From the NCBI GenBank assembly GCA_903813345.2, contig CAIIXF020000001.1:34691366-34755365 (forward strand): DNA of 64,000 nucleotides, read 5' to 3'. Under the pieces are notes generated by a model that searched no databases, was not told the DNA's origin, and was given only the letters and a program-made list of their open reading frames with translations. Below are positions 25,801-37,800 of the stretch, one piece after another; the first letter of the stretch is position 1, and each line of letters starts with the position of its first letter. Position numbers and translations under genes: made by a program. The stretch is from Owenia fusiformis (Eukaryota > Annelida > Polychaeta > Sabellida > Oweniidae).

Positions 25801-28800
25801 TTCATGATGAATGATGCAAGATTTGTTCTTGAAAAGTGTACTTGTTTTGACTGTGCATAATGATGAGCTAACGCTGCAGGGCCGTCATCGATTGGTCAAA
25901 ATTACTGACATAAACAAACTGTTGATTTATAATATCCAAACCCTGACAAATGCACTGACCAACAAATTTTATTAGCTGTTCATTTACCAATTATATTCAA
26001 ATAATAAAAAATAGATATTGAAATTTGACCAAAGAATGACTTTGACCTCAGATCATCTAATAATGGGTCACTAGCAACAACCTCCAAATACACTAAAACG
26101 ACAAATACCAACATATTGACCTTTAAATGACCTTGATCCATTAAGTTGACCTTGATCTCAGGTCACCAAATCATAGGTCGTCAAGGGGCACAGCATAGGC
26201 CAAGGGTAAAAAAGTTGAATACCTAGATATTGACCTTTGACCTTGGAATGACCTTGACCTCTGACCATCGTAGAATGCCCACAGACCCACTTAGTATGCA
26301 TGTTGACCAAGTTAGCCAGACCAGACAGACGATTTTCTTTATAGTAAGAAGAAGATGTCACATATATCAAATTGGGGAAACATAAAAGAATTGTAAAGTA
26401 TCTCTAAGCTTACTGTTTAACATTTTGGACAACTTTTATAGAGATCTCAAGAGAGAAATTACTTTTCCTATGAGTTGGTAAATATTGGAATTTAAATTTA
26501 GAGTTTAATCTAACATCAAGCCCAGATGCTTATGTGTGGTATATCTTGGTATCACATCACCTAGTTTCAGAGGTATAGGATCATTTGCAATATTTAATTT
26601 AATACCCAGGTTAAACATTTTTAAGCCAAAATTTAGTATACAGATTGTTGAGACGATTCTAATAGTATTGTCCAAATTTTTAGGTACTAGAAATTTTGCC
26701 CAAGTTTTAAGATATTTGAATCCTCATTTTACATTTGCTTTATCTACATGTTAACAAACATGTTATAAAAGTCAATATTCATTTCAATTCAAGAATCAGA
26801 CAAGGTCAAATGATCAATACACAGGTATTTAGCATTTTATGGGGGCTGCTGCCATATTGCTAGATTGCTAGTGTTTAATAAAATTCCTTACTTTTTACAT
26901 TGAAAGAATTTTCCCAAAATAGCATATTTTACCAAATGTAATATGTGATGTTGATTTTAAAGAATTTCATTCCATGGTTTTACCAACAAGTCATTCAATC
27001 TTATTGTAAATTTAAAATTATGAAGGATGTATCAAATATGAAACTATGTGAGTAAAATAATATATGTTAAAGACTTGATAATGCAAAACTGCCTGCTTGA
27101 TTTGATTTATCCATGGACCATATGAGCTTTCAAGAGCAGTTGAAAGCCTATAATTTATCAGAAACTTGCCAATAAGCAAGTACTAAATGCAATTAAATCA
27201 ATAAAAATAAGATTAACTGACAAACAAACATATAAAAATAATACAATAAATTTTTATTTCAACTAATCAAGTACAGTTATACAATCATTTTACAAACTAT
27301 TACACAACAATCATTTTAAGTGACATTATTCTCAATACAATTTTTCCTACTTTTTTTTCTTATTTGTATATTCAAGCAAAAATTTCCGTTTCCCCTAAAA
27401 TACAGCATCCGCATTTTGCATTTAATGTGTACATTATTTCCTTCCATCTAGGTTTCACCTTTTTAAAAGAGATGAAGAAGTGAGCATATGAGTCCTCTTT
27501 ATTCTGCAAATGGAGTGGTATCGATATGGAGAACTGAATTCAACAATGTTTTTCTCTTAAACCAATCATTAAAAACATTCTGTAAAAAACACAGTATTTT
27601 ATGCAATGTTGACTGATTGACAACAATTTAATGCGAAAAGTATTTAGAAATATTTTATATAACTGTTTTTGTTAACATTTTTTTGTTTTTCTAGTGCAAT
27701 TGTTTTTGCTCCTCTCTACCAATTCTTGAGAATGAAATAAAATGTCTTTCCAAACCTTGTTGGAACAAAATAGCATATACAACATGCTTTTAGACCTCTC
27801 AATATTATACAAAGGAATTTTTGGGTGATTTTAAAAAAGTATTCAAAAAATTAAAACAAAATCCCCCCAAAATAGATAAAAATCAAGATAAACCTTTTAT
27901 TTCATTAAAGTCCCCATCTAAAGTTTTTATCATTCATTTACTATTTGTCAGGACTTAAAAAGTGATTTTAGAGATTTTTGAACAAAAAAAAATTTTTGAA
28001 AAAAAAGTTGTGAGCATTTCATTTCTCAAATATTCAAATTTCCCGCCATTTTTAAAAAAAAGTTGAAATTTCTTAATCATCAAATATTTCTTAATGCATT
28101 TCAAAAAATATTATCTTTTTAACACCAATGCAAAGATTGAACAAAGGACACACTATTTCAATAATAAAATGCCATAATTAATGGGCCACTTCAATGTTTT
28201 AGCATATCAAAAATATTTTGAAACATTAGTGATGTCACTAAGGTACCAAAAACTTTTTGAAAAAAATTGAAATTTTTTTTTCGATGTCAATCTTTTCTAA
28301 ATATGCTAGACTTTCATAAAAAACCAATGTTGATTGTCTAACCAGGTTAAAAGGAAGAATAAATTATGTTTTAGATATCATTGTACCATTGGTTTCTATG
28401 AGAACTAAAATCTTGAAATCCATTTTTCTCAGAACCATTTTCATGCACTGATAAGTTCATTTCTCGCTTATTTATGAACAGATTTTCTTAATTTTTTCGG
28501 CAAAAAACATGGGAGGATGAATGCTATGCATTGGTATGAATTGTGGCTAATTAGAAGATATGAGTGACCTCTAAAAGTTGGTTTTAAATAAATTCACAAA
28601 TTTTGGAACAAAAAGTCTATCAAAAACCACTTTTTGAAATTTAAAAAAAAGTTTCACATATCACACTTTGATAAGATTGGGTAAGAGTACAATATAAGCC
28701 AAAGTGGTTTAAACTTTATATGGGGCCTTTAACAGGATACTTTTTTAAAATCAACCAAAATCTCCTTTGTACAATTACAATATTGAGAGACTTAAACATG

Positions 28801-31800
28801 TTGTGTTTATGTTGTTTGTTCCATTGAGGTTCGGAAAGATGTTTCATTTCACTCTGGAAACATGATATCAAGAACAAAACAAGTGTTTGATGTGTTTTCT
28901 AAAACAATATAGATGAAATTATATATACATTTTTCCAATTATATTGTTACCATTCAAAAGATGACCATTAACTTGACAATGTGTAAAATTTTCAGAATTT
29001 TTTGATGACTGGTTTAAGAGAAACGTGTGTTCGCCATATCGATACCCATCTTTTACAAGTTTTTGAATTTATTCATTCAATTTTCTATTTAAAGAGTTGT
29101 ACACTTGTAGGGTATACCCTATATAATATTTTTACTGTAAACGCTCTAATCTAGATTCAGCAATATTATGAATCCTTTCAAAATATCAGACCAATTAATA
29201 TTTTGATACTCATTATTCCATCTTTGAACGGCTCCTGGCATGACATTTCTTTCTTTATAATCAATTGTTTATACTCTTTTGAATTTAATGTTATGATTAT
29301 GATGTTATTATACAAAATTTATTTTAACCAAATGCAATTGTCTTGTTTTCCAATGCATTTTGAATGACAAAATATTTAAGAGTGATACCTGCATTGTTAG
29401 ACATCACTTGTTTGAAGATAGTTATATTCTTTAGTTTCTGTTGATTATCCAGTACATCATTTCCACATTTGATACCTGCATTTTCAATTTTTAAAAGAAT
29501 ATAACCTTTCCCTTATAAGTTATGTTTAGATTGTTCCATATATAGCTATTATCAAATATGACTTCATCACATGTTTTAAATTTGAACCCAGTTTTCAAGG
29601 AATTCAGAAAGAAAGAAAGGTATATTTCCCCAAACAATTTGATGCTTTATAGATTTTAAATTTCAATTAGAATGAAATATACTGAAATCATGTCTAAGCT
29701 TTGAAAACATCATTTTGGTAACTTTTTCCACCCAGGCCACACATGCTTCTTGATTGACAATTACATCAACCACATTCATTCCGCCTTTTATGTAAAACTG
29801 TCTCAACACTACTTTTTTTTCTAAGACTTTACCAGACTTATTCCATATAAATTTATATATTTTTGAGTTTACCTGTTTTAAACTGTCTGGACATCTAAGA
29901 ATCATTAGCGTCAATTATGATGCAATTTTTGGGTTTGAACAATATGTACCCTGTATTTTTATTAAGCATTTTCACCTACTTCCCAATTGATTCCTTGCTT
30001 TTCAATATTATTTTCATTTTGACGAATTTTACAGGCAAAAATTTCTGTTGATAGGATAAAGGGCCATGAACATAATGAACAGGCTTGCCTCAAACCTTGA
30101 TCTAAACTGAAGGATTTTGTAAATATCCTATTATTAGAAACTTTAGACTGTGTATATTGCTCAGGTATTGTTTGTTGTATTGGATGAAATGGTTATATTA
30201 AATATACTAACCTACACTGTTTCCCTTTTCACCTTTTTGTCCTTTTGGCCCTTGATCACCTCTTCCACCTTTTGGACCAGTTGCCCCATTAGGACCAGTT
30301 GGTCCTTGATCACCTTTTGAACCAGTTGCTCCATTTTGACCAGGCGGTCCACAATCACCTTTTCTTCCATTTTGACCGCTTGGTCCAGTTGGCCCTCGAT
30401 AACCTTTTTCACCTTTTGCACCAGTCTGTCCAGATGCCCCATTAAAACCTGTGTGTCCTCGGTCACCTTTTCCACCAGTCTGTCCAGTAAGACCTTTTGG
30501 TCCTTGATCACCTTTTGTCCCTTTTAAACCAGTTGCCCCAATAAAACCTGTTTGTCCTCGATCACCTTTTCCACCTTTGGACCAGCTGTACCATTAAGGC
30601 CTGTTGACCCTCGATCACCCTTTGCACCAGTTTGCCCAGTAAAACCTGTTGGTCCTAGATTGCCTTTTGTCCCTTTTTGACCATTTGCTCCTTTAAAACC
30701 TATTTGTCCTCGATCACCTTTTCCACCTTTTGGACCAATTGTTCCATTAAGGCCTGTTGACCCTCTATCACCTTTTGCACCAGTTTGTCCCGTAAGACCC
30801 GTTTGTCCTTGATCACCTTTTGTCCCTTTTGGACCATTTGCCCCTTTAAAACCTGTTTGTCCTCGATCACCTTTTCCACCTTTTGGACCAGTTGTTCCAT
30901 TAAGGCCTTTTGACCCTCGATCACCTTTTGCACCAGTTTGTCCAGTAAGACCTATTGGTCCTTGATCACCTTTTGCCCCTTCTGGACCAGTTGTTCCATT
31001 AAGGCCTGTCAGCCCTTTATCACCTTTTGTTCCAGTGTGGCCTTGAGCACCTTTTGTCCCAGGAGGACCAGTTGCTCCTTGAATCCCATTGGAGCCTTTA
31101 CTCCCCTTCAGTCCAGGGGACCAATGGCCCCTTGACTGCCATTTGTACCAGATGCACCTATATCTCCCTTGCTTCCCTTTACTCCTTGAGAACCAGGTTC
31201 GCCTGGACTACCATTTTCGCCATTTGTGCCTGATTTTCCTGGCACCCCTCTTTTCCCCGGAAATCCACGCTTTCCTGGAAATCCACGCTTTCCAGGAATA
31301 CCAGTTTCACCTTTTATACCTTGACTCTTTTCATCAAGTTTTTCTTCCAATTGTTCATTCAGGATTTCCAGTTTGATAACATTTCTCTCCAAAGCTTTTA
31401 TTTCTGCTGCTTGATCATCAATATCTCTTTGCTGCTCTTTAACAGTGCTTTTTAGTTCATTGACACAGTTTGAAAGTTCATTGACAGTTTTAGTTAGTTG
31501 TTGGTCACCAGTTGCTGTTGCTATTGCATTTGTGGTATAAATTTCCGAAATGGTTAGCAGAGTTATTCCAATCCATATAGCATGCATACTTGTAAAATAG
31601 AACATTGAGTATATCTATTTTGTTTACAACTTGTGAGTTCCTTTAGATTTGCAGTTGTCTGAATGTTTTGAACAATTTTTTCTTCTTTTATATTTGTCAT
31701 AGGTCAGGCAGTCCAGTTATATAAAATACTTAAAGATGCAGACCCCTTCTTGTAAATTCTCCTCGCATTTCTTAGTAAATCTACTGATCATACTTATAGC

Positions 31801-34800
31801 TCAGTCATTTGCTTAATAATATCTTGAAGTTTTAAGATACTTTATAGAAACACAGAAATGGCATAAACATTGAGTATTGAAGAAAATCCCTCAAAATCGG
31901 CCCTACATGTCTTTCTTAAATGGCAGGATCTGAACTCAATTAGAGTACCCCCTTTGTAGTTTTGCATTAGGTGATGTAAAACAGGTTCATCCATCTTTTG
32001 GCCAACTGTCAGATACCGACTCCTACATTTACATTGATAATTTCATGATTGTATGCAGAAATGAATTATTAACTGGATGGTTGAAAAGAAATTAAAAAAA
32101 ACATTCTGAATCTGATTGGTTGCCTGAAGAGGGGGATTAACACCAGAATTCAAAGATGACATACGCTTATAATGTAAAACTGTATTGAGATGACATACAC
32201 CTCTGATTGGTCCAAATCGATAAACAAAAATGGTGGATTCAAAATTTTCTAATAACGCTTCGAATAATATTATGTTGATTCCTGGCGTATTAACCAATAA
32301 GATAAAAAAATATGTAAGGAATAGGTTTACATTGATTAAAACATCACGACGACACGTTATGTTCGAAAATTAATTGGTGAGAATTTGCCAAACGAAGGTG
32401 GTACGCAAGAGACGTATTATGTCAGTCATCGCTAAAGCTCTGGGGCTTTCCCTCCTCTTGGTTGCCTGGTTGTTGTTGTTTAATGATGCCCATGTCACGT
32501 GATAGGATTAGAATTCCCTTCAATGGTGGTATAGCTCAAATTATGTTCAATTCTCGCAGTTAGTTGTTCCGTTGATTTTCTCAATATATTTGCAATACTT
32601 TGCCCAAAAGTTTGTCTCAAACAAAACAACCATTTTATGATCAGAGCTTAATACTGACCCACTGTTAAGTTAAGTTGACACCAAGGTCTACCCCTGCATA
32701 TGTGATTTATCCTTCTAGATACAGTACTTATCTCTTAGGATAGATATATTAGAAACATTTCTACCTGTTAGGGTCTGTATCTTTAATGTAGAAGTGCAGG
32801 TTCAGGATCTGTCAACTCAAAAGATGATATGGCGTGAAATAATGAAGGGGAAATCTCAATGATAAATACTGTAGATACACTTATTTTGACGCTATTCAAT
32901 TTGATGGATTTGCTCAATTTCAAATATTGGCAGCTATTTAATTGAGCGGATTCAGGACTGAAGTATTTTTTATGTCATTAGGACAGGTATTTACTAAGAT
33001 ATTTTCTGTATTTCTTTTGGAATAATGTAGAATTGATGACATGTTGACAGGAAAAGGGGGCCCGGAGCTAAATAAAGTTTATCTACAGTCAGACTTGCCA
33101 ACCTAAAATGAAAAATTTTGGGAGATTTAAAAAAAATTGTTTTGACGGTAGATTTCTGAAAAACGGGAGTTTTTACGGTAGATTTCTGAAAAAACAGGGA
33201 GTTTTGACGGTAGATTTCTGAAAAACTGAGTTTTTACGGTAGATTTCTGAAAAAACAGGGAGTTTTTAAGTTAGATTCTGAAAATTGGGAGTTTTTACGG
33301 TAGATTTTTAAAAAAACGGGAGTTTTTACGGTAGATTTCGGAAAAACAGGAGTTTTTACGGTAGATTTCTGAAAAAACTGGAGTTTTTACTTTAGATTTT
33401 GAAAAAACAGGAGTTTTTACAGTAGATTTTGAAAGAGCGGGAGTTTTACGGTAGATTTCCGAAAAAACTGGAATTCTTATGGTAGGTTTTTGAAAAACGG
33501 GTGTTTTTAGAAAATGGTACGGGAGAAAACGGTATGGGAGTTTAGTATTTTTTACGGAAACACAAAAAATTTACGGGAGGTTGGCAAGTCTGACAGTATC
33601 AAACATTATCCAACCAAACAAAAAAGAAGAGGAACTATCCTTGAAGATAAAGAGGAATAATACAATTAACATATAGTCTTGCTTCAAGAATCTGGACCTC
33701 CTATTTCTTTATCCACTTGTGTGAAAATGTGTGTACTCAAGTAGTGGGAGAGGGGACACAAGTGCTTGCCCAATAGCACATTCCAATAGCACAATCTCTA
33801 ATGTGGCTGCTTGCAATATCACAGTATAGTTATTTCTCTCATGAAATTGAGGGAGGGGAGGGGGTTCAAAGCCATTTCAGTTTGCTATCCGAAACATTTC
33901 AATTTTTTTGCAATTTTGACTCAGAATGCCTTGGAATGGTTTAAAATTAAAGATTTTATCCATTGCTTTCTTCGTCAAGATCATTCCAATTGATTCTATT
34001 CTATTAATATTTTTTCAAATTCTCAAACTGGAAGTCAACGATCAACTTTCATGGTATTTAGTTTTGGGGGTAGGAGGGGCGGTGTCAAAATCAAAACTAG
34101 ATTTATTTAGTTTCCGATCTGACATCAAACTTTTGATGCCTCCCCTAACATGTGTTTTGTTTGAAGGGATTTGCTACTTTACAGAGCTGCTGTTTATCTA
34201 CTTGTAATCTAGATAAAAGTGGTTTTGTGTTTTCATAAACAGACGACTGAAATGAAAAATTACTTTTATAAAAGTTTCTTAAAGGACATATTTGTATGCC
34301 ATAACCCTTTGATATATGAACTTTGGTTATTTTAGAAATTTTGTTCAAGTATAAAGGTCCTTAAGTTTTAAACCACTGAAGCTCATATTGTAGTATCAGT
34401 CCTGGTTATCAAAATTTCATATGGGATTTCTATGTCACCACCAGAAGCGTTGACAAACTTTTTGTAGATGGTGTTCGGCATTTAGCGGTTGGTGTTCGGT
34501 GATCAGCATTTGGCATCTGTAACAAATGGCAGATGGTGACATTTTGCATGTTAATGCCTTGTTATTATATTGGTGTGGTTATAGGATATACATTTTACTT
34601 GTATATTGATACATTCAATAAGACATCCAAAGGTTCTAATTGTACCTTCTGTATTGTATCTTTCAATTTGATGAATTATGTACTTTTAGGTTGAAGCTCT
34701 CCGTCAAGGGCTTCTTAAAGTGGTACCCCAGTCAGTGTTAGATTTGCTTACATGGCAGGAATTAGAAAGGCGAATATGTGGAGATCCAGACATTACCATA

Positions 34801-37800
34801 GAACAGCTCAAAAGATCAAGTATGTTAAAAGATGTATTTATCCCAATGAACGAAGTTCTGTAGGGATATAGTGAAGCCCTCCATCCGTCAGGCAGTCCAT
34901 CTGTCTGGAAGATAACTCAAATACTAGTTGATGGATTTTCTTCATATTTGGTGGAAAGATGTATCTATATTGGCAAATAGTTTTACTCAAAAACAAGAAA
35001 ATGCAGCAAACTCCTTGTAGAGATCTCCAAGTCAAAAAGTTGCCTAGCCCATGCAGGCCCTGATACATCGTTTGATTATCCCAATTGTTTCATGATAACT
35101 GATTCACTATACATCAAAAACCAAAGATCAAGGTCACAAACGATGTGAAGAAACTTTAAACCAATCAGTGAGGTCCATATTATTTGTTTGTTTAGTTGTT
35201 GGTGGGGCAATACGTGTCTGACGTCACTCACCAAGATTGTTATATTAGCTTCATATAGTGTTATATAACGTCATTTGGAACGTGTATCATGTCATTTTAC
35301 GACATTGCATAATTTTGGCTTCATTTGACATTATATGGAAAACTTAAAAATATAATAATGAGTCAGTATTTTTTCTTAAAAATAATTATGTTTGAATTTG
35401 AGGTTAAACTCCGAAAAGGACCATATGCACTCTCCATTGGGACCTCCCCATGAGAAAAAATAATTCATCTGATTTTTCAAAATGAGTATTCTGCTTTAAT
35501 TATTACATTTATATGCACACGAGTATCTTGTTGACCTATATTCAGCACTGTATTGATGTATAGGCCACTTATTAGGGTCATAATTCAATCATGAAGTGTA
35601 GAGGCATAGATTCCAAACCAGGAAGTATTTTTGTGTCTGTCAAAATCCATTTGCATCCGCCTAAGCATCCCTACATCTTATTCAAATATGTTACTACACA
35701 ATGAAATATAATAGTATATTCTTTGGTTTTACAAAGTTGTATGATTTTTGATTAGTGTAAAAGTTGTTTTTGGAGCATTTTTCTATAGCCATTTTGTAGA
35801 GAAAAAAATGATGAAAAAATGCACAATCTTTTAATTTTAAGTATGACCTGAATCGATTGCAAACTTCATATTTGCACATTTGATGAGATAAACCATTTTT
35901 GTCATATTGTGAAATTATTAAGTTTGCAATCAATTCAGGTCATAGTGTATTTTTGGTATTTTTGTGATAATCAATGGAAACCAATGGCCTCTATTGGGAT
36001 CTGCTGATATCCTCATGTTAAGTCAATAATGCACAGTCCCATGTAAGTCAATACAACCTTGCTGAACTAAATGGCCCCTATCTCAGCCTATGTGTGCCCA
36101 TTTTCCAAAGAGTTATATGACATTCTATTCTTCATGTTACACCTAAGAATTATTCATTTTGACCATAGGGGTATTTGCCAATAAACGCACCTCTCTCTCG
36201 ATTGATTTAAATCAAGGTGGAAGGAAGTGAAAAAGTGAATTATTACAGGAGCTAACATGATCAATGGTTCACATGATATATTTATGCCACACAAATTCCA
36301 TGTTTTCCAACCTGACCCCCGGGGAAATAAAGCTTTATTATACTCAAATGAAAGGCAGTTTAAATAGATTGCAAATATCATATCATTTTTTGGCCACATA
36401 ATGTCAGATTTCGCAATTGTTAGGCCTACCCAATCTCTTCAAAGTATGGCTACATTATGCTCAAATTGAAGGAATTTTAAAGAAGATCACAATCATGGTA
36501 TTGTTTTTTCTGATTCGTGCCTCAAAGTATGGTTACATTAAACTGCATTAGATTTGAGCCTTTGAAATTCCCAAATGGTCAACCAATGAAATTCATGGAA
36601 ATTCTGATATATCTCCAGTGTCTGTCTTTTATTATCTGCGAATCAAGGGTAGATGGTAAATACTACAATATGATTTAACAGATTCATGCATGTTCGTTGA
36701 TATTTGCTACTCCTAGAGTTGCCAATTTCTAGTATACCTTTTTTGGATTTGTCTCATTTTGGAAGGGAAGATTAAATTAAAGCAAAAGCTTTTTTCAGTA
36801 GAAGACTCATAATGTCACAAAACATTTGACATATGAAAAAGAATTTGCTTTTAATTGTTCTTTGACTCAATGGCTTTTTACATTTATGCAGTGACCCATG
36901 ATTTCATGAACAAAATATTTTGTTGTACATGTGCCCAATCTATTTTAGCTCACTATGAAGATCTAGAGGTGACTGACACACGAGTGAAGTATCTCTGGGA
37001 TGCACTGACTAACTTTTCCAGTGAAGATAGGAGTCGGTTCCTTCGGTTTGTGACTGGTAGACGGAGACTGCCTGCCCCTCTGTATATCTGCCCAGATAAG
37101 GGAGAGAGCAATGACGCCCTACCTGAGTCCTCAACATGCTCCAATACACTTTATCTACCAAACTATACATGGTAAACACAATATGGTTGTAATATCATCA
37201 AAATATGCAATACTATACACCATTTTAAAGCTACAATTTATGATAAGAGAGAGACCAATGATACCCTACCTGAGTCCTCAACATGCTCCAATACACTTTA
37301 TCTACCAAACTATACATGGTAAACACAATATGGTTGTAATATCATGAAAATATGCAAAACTATACACCATTTTAAAGCTACAATTTATGATAAGAGACCA
37401 ATGATACCCTACCTGAGTCCTCAACATGCTCCAATACACTTTATCTACCAAACTATACATGGTAAACACAACATGGTTGTAATATCATGAAAATATGCAA
37501 AACTATACACCATTTTAAAGCTATAATTTATGATAAGAGAGAGACCAATGATACCCTACCTGAGTCCTCAACATGCTCCAATACACTTTATCTACCAAAC
37601 TATACATGGTAAACACAATATGGTTGTAATATCATGAAAATATGCAAAACTATACACCATTTTAAAGCTACAATTTATGATAAGAGAGAGACCAATGATA
37701 CCCTACCTGAGTCCTCAACATGCTCCAATGCACTCTTCCTACCAAACTATACATGGTAAACACAACATGGTTGTTAAATCACGAAAACATGCAAAACTAT

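Noticed and set aside
30336-31376. Several + strand ORFs over the collagen exon
   Set aside because: Antisense shadows of the Gly-X-Y coding repeats.
34145-34348. 67-codon - strand ORF
   Set aside because: Lies across a repeat 3' hairpin; no motif.
37258-37760. Copies 2-5 of the Cys block as extra coding exons
   Set aside because: They lack a polypyrimidine tract and acceptor before the coding part; kept only as a splice-donor array.
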